Positions 17,809-27,251 of a DNA stretch of 64,000 bases are shown here, one piece after another. The DNA is taken from the NCBI GenBank assembly GCA_016719015.1, contig JADKAZ010000001.1, forward strand, positions 930,001-994,000, in the 5' to 3' direction. The position numbers and the translations under genes were made by a program. The notes beneath the pieces are model-generated. The model ran no database searches. It was not told the DNA's origin and worked only from the letters and a program-made list of their open reading frames with translations. The DNA is from Chitinophagaceae bacterium (GTDB taxonomy: Bacteria; Bacteroidota; Bacteroidia; Chitinophagales; Chitinophagaceae). Numbering within the stretch: the stretch's first letter is position 1; every line of letters starts with the position of its first letter.

Positions 17809-18550
17809 ATGAGCAAAGTAATTATCATAGACGACGAACCGCTTGCAAGGAGTATCGTAACCGAATACTTACAAAAACATCCGAATTTGGTATTGATGCA
17901 GGAATGCGGTGATGGCTTTGAAGGTCTGAAAGCTATTCAGCAGCATCAGCCAGGTCTGATCTTTCTCGATATTCAAATGCCGAAGATCACTGGTTTTGAA
18001 ATGCTCGAATTAATTGAACAACCTCCTTCAGTTATTTTCACTACCGCCTTTGATGAATATGCCATCAAAGCATTTGAAGCACATGCGGTTGATTATTTAT
18101 TAAAGCCTTTTGACCAGCATCGGTTTGATAAAGCGATTGCCAAATGGGCTGAACAAAAAACAAATACTACGGAAAAGGCCACACAAGATTTATTAGAGTC
18201 CGCTTCATTATCCCCTTCACAAAGTCAACGTATCGTAGTAAAGAACGGCAGCAAAATAAAAATCATTCCGGTGCATGATGTACAGTATTTAGAAGCCGCA
18301 GATGATTATGTGAAAATTCACACCCAGGAAGGATATTTTCTGAAGAATAAAACCATGACTCATTTTGAACAATCATTGGACAGTCAGCAATTCGTCCGTT
18401 CCCACCGTTCGTACATTGTAAATGTGCAACACATCACCAGGATTGACCCCCTATGAAAAAGATAATCATGTAGCCATTCTACGTTCCGGAGCCAAAGTGC
18501 CGGTAAGCAGAAGTGGATATGGCAAATTAAAAGAAGTGCTGGGATTATAG
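17809..18550 (+). CDS. LytTR-family response regulator (3' frameshift)
   Basis: A receiver domain (MSKVIIIDDEPLAR, phosphoacceptor D54 in IFLDIQMP, conserved Lys in LLKPFDQH) is joined to a LytTR DNA-binding domain (IVVKNGSKIKIIPVHDVQYLEA, FVRSHRSYIVN). The visible frame stops at 18456. Removing one C from the CCCCC run at about 18449-18453 continues it as RIDPYEKDNHVAILRSG and KVPVSRSGYGKLKEVLGL to a TAG at 18548-18550, which is the normal LytTR ending. The true gene is therefore about 246 residues. It is partner to the LytS-like kinase one base upstream. Confidence 0.88.
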
Positions 18551-18568
18551 CCCATATTAAAAATTGAA

Positions 18569-19186
18569 TTATTGAGCACTCAAAACTTCGAAAACAAAGG
18601 ATACCCAATTTGCACTCAGATAAATTCCTTTAGACCCCCAGGGTTTGTAGGTGGTAGAAAAATATAACACTTTTCCAGGGTATTGTACCGAAGTATAATG
18701 ATAGGCCAGGGCTTTTGCAGGAGAATAATAGCCTGAGTCTTGCAATGAAAACCCTTTTGCGGTAAACTCATTTAATAATTGATTGCTGATTTCCGATTTA
18801 TGTACTGTGTGTGCTATTCTCCAGTCAGCACCGGGATCCTTTGAAAAATAAAGGGTAGAAACAGGCATTATCATTTCCTGACCTGCGGTATCCTTTATGG
18901 CTGATCGGGTAAGACTTGCAAATTCGCCTTTTTTTGCATGAACAAAATCTGTGGCCAAATCCTTCATAAATAATTGCACACATGCTGCATTATTGCAGTT
19001 ACTTACTTTTATCAGCTCATCTGCAGAAAGGTTATTACGCACAGGGCCTGGTGCATTTTTTGCTTCTTCCGCCAGGATGCTATCAAGATCTGCTGGATCA
19101 ACTGCTTTCTTATTTGAATTACTACTACAGCCAGTTATTACTAACACAAGGAAAAACAAACTGCACCAGTTAAAAATTATCCGCAT
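18569..19186 (-). CDS. Putative lipoprotein of unknown function
   Basis: 205 residues from the ATG at 19186, chosen because it opens the lipoprotein signal peptide MRIIFNWCSLFFLVLVITGC; an earlier in-frame ATG at 19237 would overlap the upstream gene. The mature part starts SSNSNKKAVDPADLDSIL and contains VQLFMKDLATDFVHAKKG and a Trp/Tyr-rich C-terminus (FSTTYKPWGSKGIYLSANWVS). No family recognised. It lies 10 bp after the gene at 19197-19652, so the two are probably co-transcribed. Confidence 0.6.
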   Translation of the reverse strand: MRIIFNWCSLFFLVLVITGCSSNSNKKAVDPADLDSILAEEAKNAPGPVRNNLSADELIKVSNCNNAACVQLFMKDLATDFVHAKKGEFASLTRSAIKDTAGQEMIMPVSTLYFSKDPGADWRIAHTVHKSEISNQLLNEFTAKGFSLQDSGYYSPAKALAYHYTSVQYPGKVLYFSTTYKPWGSKGIYLSANWVSFVFEVLSAQ

Positions 19187-19196
19187 AAAAAGACAT

Positions 19197-19652
19197 TTAT
19201 TGTTTAATTCTGTAAAAAACATATTCAATAGTATCAAAAACGCTGTTAGGACTTAACACCATTTTAGAATACTTGTCAACGGTAGAATTATAAGGAGTGA
19301 TATATCGAATATAATAGTTGAACAGTGTATCACCACTTTCATTAAAAGTGCATAGTCTTGGGAAATAATTAAGATTGCCGCCCGGAGAATTTAGTAACTC
19401 GTACTTCCCTGATATTTTAGTGGTGTCATTTACGGGATACTCTGCCAAAGAATAATGGAAGGTACCATCGCGGCGAAGCCGGAAAGCTATATAGGAATTT
19501 TTTGTTTTACTAGCCCATGAGCCAAGGTACTCTTCATCTTCCCTTACTATTTCTTTACCTGTTATTTTTTCAACTTTACGGTCTGCGCATTTTCTTAAAA
19601 AGAGAAAAACAGCAACAATAGCTCCGAAAAGAAACAAGTAAACAACCCGCAT
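19197..19652 (-). CDS. Small membrane-anchored hypothetical protein
   Basis: 151 residues. One N-terminal hydrophobic helix (VVYLFLFGAIVAVFLFL) with a short basic follow-on acts as signal anchor. The remainder reads as a lipocalin-like beta domain (YLGSWASKTKNSYIAFRL, DGTFHYSLAE, ISGKYELLNS). Function unknown. It is co-directional with the putative lipoprotein gene downstream. Confidence 0.55.
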   Translation of the reverse strand: MRVVYLFLFGAIVAVFLFLRKCADRKVEKITGKEIVREDEEYLGSWASKTKNSYIAFRLRRDGTFHYSLAEYPVNDTTKISGKYELLNSPGGNLNYFPRLCTFNESGDTLFNYYIRYITPYNSTVDKYSKMVLSPNSVFDTIEYVFYRIKQ

Positions 19653-19756
19653 ATAAATTCTTCTATGGTGAAAGTTAATAAAAAAAAGAGCTGAAGTATG
19701 ATGCTTTAAAAAAGATACTGGTTAAATGATTGTACTGCTGCCAACCCTATTTACTC

Positions 19757-21216
19757 TTAGTGGGCATGTCTTCTTTTAATAATTCCACCAGACGCTTCTT
19801 TTATAGTATTGGCAAAGACAAAGGCCTTGGGGTCCACATCATAAACCAGGTTTTTTAGCTTGCGCAGTTCAAGCCTTGTAATTACAGTAAAAATAATATC
19901 ACATTCTGAACTTACTTCAAACTTGCCGGGCAAAATCCCCGTTCCCCTTTATACACAGTGATACCCCTACCCAATTTATTCACTAATTGATATTTGATAG
20001 CATCGCTTTTTCCGGATACGATTGTGACACCGGTATAAGCCTGGAGGCCTTCCACTACATAATCAATACAACGGGTGGCGGTAAAATAAGTAAGGATGGA
20101 ATATAAGGCGGTTTCTAAACCAAACCGGAAACCGGCGATAGTGAAAATCACAATATTAAGCCCCAAAATGATTTCAGTAATAGTAAAAGAAGTTCGTTTT
20201 AATGTATAGACGGCAAGTACCTCTATACCATCGAGGGCCGCACCTGTTCGCATAATCAGCCCCACACCAATACCCAAAAAAGCTCCCCCGAAAATAGAGA
20301 TAAGCAATTTGTCCGCGGTCATGGCATAGTTTGGTATCAGTAATAAGCAAATGCCAAGAAGTATAACGCTGATTAATGTTTTAAAAGCAAATCGCTTACC
20401 AATTGTATAATAACTGACAATTATCAGTGGAAGGTTGAGTAAAACTATTACCAGCCCAAGATTAAAATGATATACTTCATGCACCAGCAGCGAAATACCA
20501 GTAATTCCACCATCAAAGAAGTGATTGGGTACCAGGAATAATTTTAAGGCAATGCCTGCTATGGTAACACCTAACACTGTAAGTATTGCATCGACCATCA
20601 ATCTTGCCGGTTCACTTTCATGCTGAACAGCCAACGTAGTATCTAATTTCTGTTTTAATCCCTGCAGTATTATCTGTTTTCCGGCATCTAATAAGTTGAT
20701 AGCTGTTTTTGTAAAGTATTGGTGTGATGATAAAAATTCTATTTGTAGTAATTCCCATTCTGACTCTGTCTTTACAACTTTGGTATACTTAAACTCCCGA
20801 AACAGTTTTTCGGCATTGGCAGTATACCCTTCTTTACCGATATAAAAAAGGTCTGCATCACAAAGTATCTGTCCCATATGATCGGAGGGACTTTGTGGCA
20901 GACGGGTGGCCATGATAGTGCGGCAGATTTGCTCAATCTGTTCATTCGAATAGCCATAACCGGGTAAATATTCTCTGGAAATGATACAGGAAATTTCTTC
21001 GTGGCCGGCAGACTGTTGTAAAAAACCGGCATCATGAAACAGGGCTGCAGTTTTAAGCAACGTTAAATCATTACCTGAAACATTTTCACCGGCTGCCAGC
21101 TCTTCAACAGCAGCAATAACATTTTTGGTGTGAGCAGCAGTATGATAAGAAAGGTAAGCAGGTAATTCTTTTTCCAGCTTATTAATAAGAAATGAATAAA
21201 CCTGTTCGTACTGCAT
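19757..21216 (-). CDS. HD-domain phosphohydrolase fused to a YitT/DUF2179 membrane protein (3' frameshift)
   Basis: The visible frame (21216-19912) gives 434 residues. Residues 1-185 form an HD domain: YHTAAHTKNV, LLKTAALFHDAGF, then GHEEIS and ILCDADLFYIG supply the H...HD...H...D set. Residues about 205-375 contain five or six helices of the YitT type (FLVPNHFFDGGITGISLL, GVGLIMRTGAALDGIEVLA). The C-terminal DUF2179 domain starts TGVTIVSGKSD and breaks at GERGF. Adding one base to the AAAA at 19932-19935 restores FLPGKFEVSSECD and continues to a stop at 19757. HD domains hydrolyse phosphate esters of nucleotides; YitT proteins are membrane proteins of unclear substrate. It follows the receiver-cyclase gene by 26 bp. 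Confidence 0.8.
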
Positions 21217-21242
21217 GAATAAAAATAAATTAGCGGTAAAAA

Positions 21243-22283
21243 TTAATCCATCACTTCGTAAATAACCATGGGCACTGCTTTATGTTTCAATTCCACTTCA
21301 CCTATCCGCTGGCAGTTAAATGATTCCTTTACTTTCTCGTATGCTTTTTCATTAATAACTATCTGACCCGGATTAGCTACGGATTGTAATCGTTGTGCGG
21401 TATTTACTACATCACCTATCACTGTGTAATCCAACCGGCGTAGCGTAGCGGAACCAATATTACCGGAGATCATTTCGCCACTGTTGATACCGATTGAAAC
21501 TTTTGGTGAAAAAAATATATCCCCGGATTCATTAGGAAGTGCAGCAATTTTCTTTCTTACTTCAAGACTGGCATCAAGAGCCCTGTCCAACTGATAATCG
21601 CCCCGGAAAACTACCATTACGGCATCGCCGATAAATTTATCGATATATCCTCCCTGGTCAATAATCTCTTTTACCATTACATCAAAATAGTTATTCAGCA
21701 ATTTCACCACTTTATCCGGCGATTCATGTTCACTGATAGTAGTAAAGCTGCAGATATCCATAAACGCCACTGTAGCGTCTACTGTTTCGTTCTGCATCAA
21801 GGAAGACTCAAATTCCCGGCTGCCCATAAAGTTCAGCACCGTTTCATCCACATACATCTTGAGAATATTATTCTCTTTGATGGCTTTCATGGTTTCCCGC
21901 AGCTGTGCAACATGTTTAATCGTTCTTTCCATGGTCAGTTCCAGGTCTTCAAAATTCACCGGCTTGGTAACGAAATCATAAGCTCCCCGGTTCATGGCAG
22001 TGCGGATATTATCCATATCACCATAGGCAGAAACAATCACTGATTTTAGTAAACCGTGTTGTTCATTCAGGCGGGACAGTAAGGTAAGCCCATCCATTTC
22101 CGGCATATTAATATCGCTGAGTACCACATCCACATCATTATGTTGCTCCAGTTGCTCCAATGCTTTTACACCATTAATGGCAAAAACAAATTCATACTGA
22201 CGTTCTCTTATTTTCTGCCGGAATTTCTGTTTGATAAGCACTTCGAGATCCGTTTCATCATCAACCACTAAAATTTTTGCCAT
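21243..22283 (-). CDS. Response regulator with class III adenylate/guanylate cyclase output
   Basis: 346 residues. An N-terminal receiver (MAKILVVDDETDLE, phosphoacceptor D57 in VLSDINMPEMDG, Lys in FVTKPVNF) is followed by a helical linker and a class III cyclase domain from about residue 165: metal Asp in VAFMDICSFTTIS, second metal Asp in DKFIGDAVMVVF, then SIGINSGEMISGNIGS and LDYTVIGDVVNTAQRL. The Asp and Asn/Arg spacing of the last motif favours ATP as substrate, but GTP is not excluded. Its start overlaps the stop of the receiver gene at 22283. With that gene it is the only phosphoryl acceptor in the kinase run, so it is the likely terminal output. Confidence 0.9.
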   Translation of the reverse strand: MAKILVVDDETDLEVLIKQKFRQKIRERQYEFVFAINGVKALEQLEQHNDVDVVLSDINMPEMDGLTLLSRLNEQHGLLKSVIVSAYGDMDNIRTAMNRGAYDFVTKPVNFEDLELTMERTIKHVAQLRETMKAIKENNILKMYVDETVLNFMGSREFESSLMQNETVDATVAFMDICSFTTISEHESPDKVVKLLNNYFDVMVKEIIDQGGYIDKFIGDAVMVVFRGDYQLDRALDASLEVRKKIAALPNESGDIFFSPKVSIGINSGEMISGNIGSATLRRLDYTVIGDVVNTAQRLQSVANPGQIVINEKAYEKVKESFNCQRIGEVELKHKAVPMVIYEVMD

Positions 22284-22657
22284 CAGTGAATGGTTTTTAA
22301 TTTTTCTTTTAATGCGGTAAAATCAACCGGTTTTGTCAGGAAATCATCAGCCCCAAGTTCTTTAGCCGTATTGAAGTTTTCCGCATCACCATAGGCGGTG
22401 ATCATCATTACCACCGGAGGTGGTTTAAAATATTTTTGTTTGATCTCTCCTAACAACTCCAGACCACTCATTCCGGGCATATTGATGTCAGATAAAATCA
22501 AGACAGCTTCCTGGTCATGCTGGTTCAGATAAACCAGTGCTTCCTCACCGGAAAAGGCAAAAACAAAATCTATTTCACCGCTTTTGATTTCCTTACGAAA
22601 CCGTTGTTCAAAAAGGGTCTGAACATCTTTTTCGTCATCTACTACTAATACTTTCAT
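22283..22657 (-). CDS. Stand-alone receiver-domain response regulator
   Basis: 124 residues from the ATG at 22657, which gives the canonical start MKVLVVDDEKDVQTLF; the longer in-frame start at 22705 would overlap the kinase gene. Phosphoacceptor D57 lies in LILSDINMPGMSG, the conserved Thr/Ser region is MMITAYGD, and the Lys is in DDFLTKPVDF. There is no output domain, so it may act as a phosphate shuttle or by protein contact. Its TGA overlaps the ATG of the receiver-cyclase gene (TGATG) and it begins 16 bp after the HAMP kinase, indicating tight co-expression. Its receiver is close in sequence to that of the receiver-cyclase. Confidence 0.92.
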   Translation of the reverse strand: MKVLVVDDEKDVQTLFEQRFRKEIKSGEIDFVFAFSGEEALVYLNQHDQEAVLILSDINMPGMSGLELLGEIKQKYFKPPPVVMMITAYGDAENFNTAKELGADDFLTKPVDFTALKEKLKTIH

Positions 22658-22673
22658 ACAATGAATTTGTGTT

Positions 22674-24263
22674 TTATGAAGGTAAGATAATGATAAATTC
22701 CGCACCTTCTCCTTCCTTTGTTTCCACCTTCAATTCACCGCCATGCGCCTTTACAATATCATAGCTTAGTGATAACCCAAGACCTGTTCCCAGTCCGGTG
22801 GGCTTGGTGGTAAAAAAAGGTTGAAAAATCTTATCTACAATTTTTTGTGGAATGCCCTTTCCATTATCTTTTACAGAAATAATTATTTTATCCTTTGTTT
22901 TTCGTGTAGTTACTGTTACAGTAGGTTCGTAGCCGTTGGGTGTTTCTCTCTTTTTTTCTTTTACTACATAGAATGCATTGGTGATCAAATTGAGAATAAC
23001 CCTGCCCATATCCTGCGGAATGATATTAATATTACCGATACTTGCATCATACTCTGTCTTTAATGTAGCATTAAAAGTCTTGTCTTTTGCCCTTAAGCCA
23101 TGATAAGCCAGCCGCAAATATTCATCAGCCAACCCATTGATATCGGTGGGTTCTTTTTGTCCGCTGCTGCTGCGGCTATGTTGCAACATTCCTTTTACAA
23201 TAGCATCAGCCCTTTTTCCATGATAATTTATTTTTTCCTGGTTGTCGGTCACATCTTTTGCAATTATTTTTACCTCCTCGTAATTTCCCTTGTCAATCTC
23301 TTCGTTCATTTCATCCAGTAACTCTTTATTTACTTCCGAAAAATTGTTGACGAAGTTCAACGGGTTCTGAATTTCATGGGCAATGCCGGCAGTAAGCTCC
23401 CCCAACGAAGCCATCTTTTCGGATTGGATGAGCTGTGATTGTGTGGCCTTCAGGTCTACGAGTGATTGGCGCAATTCCTTTGTACGTTCTGCCACCTCCT
23501 TTTCCAGTGCTTCATTCTGCGAAGCCAGCATAGCTTGCTTTTCCTTCTCCTGTGCCAGCGTAAGCTCTGATAATTTTTTAATGTCTTTTACCATGCTATT
23601 AAATGCAGTAGCCAGTTCGCCGATCTCATCCTTTGAATTATTTTCAACTATCGAAGTAAGATCACCTTCACCTACCCGTTTAGCTGCTTTTCTTAATGCC
23701 TGTACGGGATGAGAGATGCTTCTTGAAAGCCATAATCCTATCAACATACCAATAAGGAAAATTATTCCGCTTACAAGCAAGGCTGTCAGCCATATCTTCT
23801 TTTGCTTTTTGTTGATGGAGTCTGTACTTACCACCAGCATGATATCACCATTCATGATACTGGAGCGGAAAGGGGCCCTAATCACTATCAATGAATCGTT
23901 TGATTTTAAGTCAATACTGAATTCTTTATCATCCGGGAAAGATACAATCACAGAATCCTTAATAGTATGTGCTGTATGGGCCTGGTTCCATTGTGTATCA
24001 CTTTGTATAAGTGCAACAAAACGCAACTCTTCATTTTCCTTTACAAAATCCATGGCTGTTTTTATGCCCTTGAAATTTTGCTCACTTAATGCAATGCTTG
24101 CCCCCATGGCAATTGTTTTTGCCTGGTTCTTTACTTCATTCCGGTAATTAGATAATAATGTTCTACCCTGTTGAGAAGGAAAATATAAAAGCGAAAAAAA
24201 GGTGAATAACAATACAATTGCCAATACGGTCAGCAATATTTTAGTTTTAACACCGATGAACAT
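22674..24263 (-). CDS. HAMP-domain sensor histidine kinase
   Basis: 529 residues. TM1 (ILLTVLAIVLLFTFFSLLY) and TM2 (about residues 158-178, IWLTALLVSGIIFLIG) enclose a periplasmic domain of about 125 residues. A HAMP domain (SRSISHPVQALRKAAKRVGEGDL) and coiled coil (KEVAERTKEL) follow, then the kinase core: H-box GIAHEIQNPLNF with His near 296, N-box RVILNLITNAF, DNGKGIP, and FFTTKPTGLGTGLGLSLS. The core is shared with the other kinases of the run, but this is the only HAMP-linked member and the one nearest the two receivers. A small periplasmic-binding-like gene lies 51 bp upstream and may supply its ligand sensor. Confidence 0.93.
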   Translation of the reverse strand: MFIGVKTKILLTVLAIVLLFTFFSLLYFPSQQGRTLLSNYRNEVKNQAKTIAMGASIALSEQNFKGIKTAMDFVKENEELRFVALIQSDTQWNQAHTAHTIKDSVIVSFPDDKEFSIDLKSNDSLIVIRAPFRSSIMNGDIMLVVSTDSINKKQKKIWLTALLVSGIIFLIGMLIGLWLSRSISHPVQALRKAAKRVGEGDLTSIVENNSKDEIGELATAFNSMVKDIKKLSELTLAQEKEKQAMLASQNEALEKEVAERTKELRQSLVDLKATQSQLIQSEKMASLGELTAGIAHEIQNPLNFVNNFSEVNKELLDEMNEEIDKGNYEEVKIIAKDVTDNQEKINYHGKRADAIVKGMLQHSRSSSGQKEPTDINGLADEYLRLAYHGLRAKDKTFNATLKTEYDASIGNINIIPQDMGRVILNLITNAFYVVKEKKRETPNGYEPTVTVTTRKTKDKIIISVKDNGKGIPQKIVDKIFQPFFTTKPTGLGTGLGLSLSYDIVKAHGGELKVETKEGEGAEFIIILPS

Positions 24264-24314
24264 AAGCAGAGTTAGATGGCTTTTAGTTTATTGTTTATTC
24301 AACCAGCAAAAAGA

Positions 24315-24749
24315 TCAAAAAGTTTTTTTCCCATCGATCAAAACTGTTTTGGTATTAGCGGCAGAGGCTACCTCATTAATTATTCCGATAGCTCCGCTGT
24401 TAGCGGATACAAAACTTTGTACTTCTGCGGCAGAGTTTAAAAACACCGGTGCATCGATGGTCCCCTTAATAGAAACGCCAAGCCAATGTTTTGTTACCTG
24501 GTCGGGGGTCATACGAAAAAGCTTGTCGCAGGTAGCTTTTCCGCCGGGTGTATTCAGTTTCATCATCGCAATTATCACCTTACCTCCATTACTCCATTGG
24601 GGTTTATTACCCAGGAAAATACCCTGAAGTTCGGAATAAGTCAGTTGTGCAGGAACGGCATTCTTATTTCCTATAACAGTCAAATTATTATCCTGCGAAA
24701 AACCAGATAAACTGATAAGCAACAGAAAGGGAAAGATGATTTTTTTCAT
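24315..24749 (-). CDS. Small periplasmic substrate-binding-like protein (PstS-type fold)
   Basis: 144 residues from the ATG at 24749, which starts the signal peptide MKKIIFPFLLLISLSGFSQ. The mature part shows NKNAVPAQLTYSELQGIFLGNKPQW and a closing segment FVSANSGAIGIINEVAS, the pattern of small phosphate-binding-like periplasmic domains found without ABC transporters. It is followed by the HAMP kinase, so a role as ligand-binding partner of that kinase is plausible. Ligand is unknown. Confidence 0.7.
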   Translation of the reverse strand: MKKIIFPFLLLISLSGFSQDNNLTVIGNKNAVPAQLTYSELQGIFLGNKPQWSNGGKVIIAMMKLNTPGGKATCDKLFRMTPDQVTKHWLGVSIKGTIDAPVFLNSAAEVQSFVSANSGAIGIINEVASAANTKTVLIDGKKTF

Positions 24750-24801
24750 GGTTCGTATTTTGCTGATGAGATTAATTAGCGGCTTATATTCGGGTATCAT
24801 C

Positions 24802-24809
24802 CAAAGTTA
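24802..24809 (-). promoter_or_regulatory. Candidate -7 element (TAACTTTG) upstream of the binding protein
   Basis: Exact TAnnTTTG on the minus strand in the 137-bp gap between the kinase at 24887-27208 and the binding-protein gene. A TTG lies upstream at a short spacing (14 bp). It could give the binding protein, HAMP kinase, receiver and cyclase their own transcript within the larger run. Confidence 0.45.
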
Positions 24810-24886
24810 TAGTTTTATGATTGCAATTCATGTATTTAAGGTTGTATACAATCGGCTATTTACTGCTAACCTGGTTTGAAATATCC

Positions 24887-27208
24887 TTAAACAGGTAAAA
24901 CAATCTTAAACTCACTCCCTTCACCTTCTTTGGTCTCCACCTTCAATTCTCCACCATGTGCTTTTACAATATCATAACTCAAACTCAATCCTAATCCTGT
25001 ACCCTGCCCGGTGGGTTTGGTGGTAAAGAAGGGTTGAAATATTTTTTCCAGTACTTTTTGAGGAATGCCATTGCCGTTGTCTTTTACAGCAATCAAAACT
25101 TTATTATCGTTCCTTTTTGTGCTTATTGAAACAGCTGGCTCATATCCTTCAATACCAGTTTTCTTCTTTTCATCTACCACATAAAACGCATTTGTAATTA
25201 AATTCAAAATCACCCTTCCAATATCCTGCGGAATGATGTTGATATTTCCGATACTTTCATCAAAATCAGTTTTCATCGTAGCATTGAACGTTTTATCTTT
25301 TGCCCGCAAGCCATGATAAGCCAGCCGTAAGTATTCATCTGCCAGTTTATTAATATCGGTTGGCTCTTTTTTGCCACTGCCGCTACTGGAGTGTTGCAGC
25401 ATACCTTTTACAATAGCATCGGCTCTTTTGCCGTGATGGTTTATCTTTTCTTCGTTCGCTTTTATATCATTAGATATTTCAATGGCGTCGTTAATTTTTC
25501 CGGCTTTTAATTCCTGTTGCAACTCATCCACCAATTCTTTGTTTACTTCCGAAAAATTATTAACAAAGTTCAACGGGTTTTGAATTTCATGAGCAATGCC
25601 GGCGGTTAGTTCTCCCAACGATGCCATTTTCTCCGACTGGATCAATTGTGTCTGCGTAGCTTTCAGATCAGCTAATGTAGCTTCCAGTACCAGGTTCGCT
25701 TTTTGTTTTTGCCTGCTGTGGCGCCATAATAGTCCTGCAACGGCTATCAATATTACCAATCCCCCCAGCAACCCGTATAGCCTCATCCTGTTTTTAAACT
25801 TTGCCTTTGCCTGTTCAGCTTCCTGTAATTTTTTTTCTTCATTATAAGCGGTCGTTTGCAGTTCCTGTTGCTTTTGCATTTCCATCAACGATACTTCTTC
25901 TTTACCACTTAACTTTTCCAGGCTGTCTTTGAGATGATATGCCTCGGCAAGAAAAGTGTACGCATTCTTATAGTCATGTAACCCAGCGTAGGCTTCCGCC
26001 TGGCTTCTGCATATCTCCATAGTGGTAGATAGATTTTCGCTTACTTCAGGTTCTTTTCTCATTTCTGCAAGAAGTGGAATAGCGAGATTATACTGCTTTG
26101 TCTTCCCATAGTACATAAGCTGGAAATATTTGTAACTATTATATTTGATAGCCCCTGTATCTCCGGCCAGCGATTTATACAAAGCGAGATAATGCTTTAC
26201 TGAATCAAGCTGTTCCGCATTACCGAAAAGATTCAATTTTATACTTGCCTTCTGTAACGGTGATAAAAAATAATGGTTGTTGAAATTATTTTCGAGCAAC
26301 CGGGTGTATTCATCCAGTTTAATCAGGCCCATATAATATTTAGAGGAATAGAACCACTCCATGCTGTTTCCATATACTCCTATTGAATCCCGCAGTTTCT
26401 CTGTTTCCGCAGAGTAATAACGGGTTTTTACTGTATCGCCGATAGTAGCATATTGCGAAGACAGTATATAAAGTGTAAAGAGTGTCTTGTTGGGGTTTTT
26501 CAATTTTTTATAAAACTCATGGAGCTTGACTGACCATTCGATTACCTTTCTATCTTGTCCCCGCCATTCATTATACATACCTGCTAAGCCAATCAACGCC
26601 GCTTCTTTTATTGATAGATTCAGGTCCTGGTTCGCATAATCCTGAAGAGGGAGAAGATAGCTAACCGTTTTTACACCATCCTTTTTGTGAATATAGACAT
26701 GTGCCAATTGCTTGAATACTTCAATCTTCAGTGAATCCTTGCTTGCCGAGTCTTTTTTCCATCCTTCCCACAATGTTTTTGCGGTCAGTATATTTTTTTC
26801 GGCTATCGCCAGATTAATATGGATATTGATACTGGCAAGTTCCACATAACCGGCAATCTTATCTTCAATAAGATTATTGCTGGCTGCCCAGTCAATATAA
26901 CGCTGGGCTTTTACAGTATCGCTTTCGTAATAGTTATCCCACCACAGGCTCCTGGCTTTTAGTTTTACATCTTTTCCATCGGCTGCCATAGCTTTTACCT
27001 TGCCAAGATAAACTTTGGCCAAACTGTCTTTGTTTGTCTCCTTATAATGCACTGCCAGCATACCAGTAGCTTGCAGTCGGTCCCAATTTGTTTTGGCCTG
27101 CTGAAGAATGGTCAGTAATTGCTTTTCAGCATAATACTGTTCAAACCCCACTTGTGACTTTGCACTTAGTGAAACAAGAACGAAAAAAAAGATGACAATT
27201 TTTTTCAT
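24887..27208 (-). CDS. TPR-type sensor histidine kinase (array member)
   Basis: 773 residues. The signal peptide MKKIVIFFFVLVSLSAKSQ is followed by about 450 residues of helical TPR-like repeats, predicted to be periplasmic. A single transmembrane helix lies at about 477-495 (LYGLLGGLVILIAVAGLLW), with a basic stop-transfer RHSRQKQK. The cytoplasmic core has H-box GIAHEIQNPLNF (His near 540), N-box RVILNLITNAF, DNGNGIPQ and FFTTKPTGQGTGLGLSLS. The loop before the ATP lid is short (KKKTGIEGYEP), lacking the palindromic insert seen in some siblings. The gene lies 43 bp after the next upstream kinase. Confidence 0.93.
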   Translation of the reverse strand: MKKIVIFFFVLVSLSAKSQVGFEQYYAEKQLLTILQQAKTNWDRLQATGMLAVHYKETNKDSLAKVYLGKVKAMAADGKDVKLKARSLWWDNYYESDTVKAQRYIDWAASNNLIEDKIAGYVELASINIHINLAIAEKNILTAKTLWEGWKKDSASKDSLKIEVFKQLAHVYIHKKDGVKTVSYLLPLQDYANQDLNLSIKEAALIGLAGMYNEWRGQDRKVIEWSVKLHEFYKKLKNPNKTLFTLYILSSQYATIGDTVKTRYYSAETEKLRDSIGVYGNSMEWFYSSKYYMGLIKLDEYTRLLENNFNNHYFLSPLQKASIKLNLFGNAEQLDSVKHYLALYKSLAGDTGAIKYNSYKYFQLMYYGKTKQYNLAIPLLAEMRKEPEVSENLSTTMEICRSQAEAYAGLHDYKNAYTFLAEAYHLKDSLEKLSGKEEVSLMEMQKQQELQTTAYNEEKKLQEAEQAKAKFKNRMRLYGLLGGLVILIAVAGLLWRHSRQKQKANLVLEATLADLKATQTQLIQSEKMASLGELTAGIAHEIQNPLNFVNNFSEVNKELVDELQQELKAGKINDAIEISNDIKANEEKINHHGKRADAIVKGMLQHSSSGSGKKEPTDINKLADEYLRLAYHGLRAKDKTFNATMKTDFDESIGNINIIPQDIGRVILNLITNAFYVVDEKKKTGIEGYEPAVSISTKRNDNKVLIAVKDNGNGIPQKVLEKIFQPFFTTKPTGQGTGLGLSLSYDIVKAHGGELKVETKEGEGSEFKIVLPV

Positions 27209-27251
27209 AATCAGCGGTTGTAATGGTTTTATGTTTAAGACCTATCCATAT

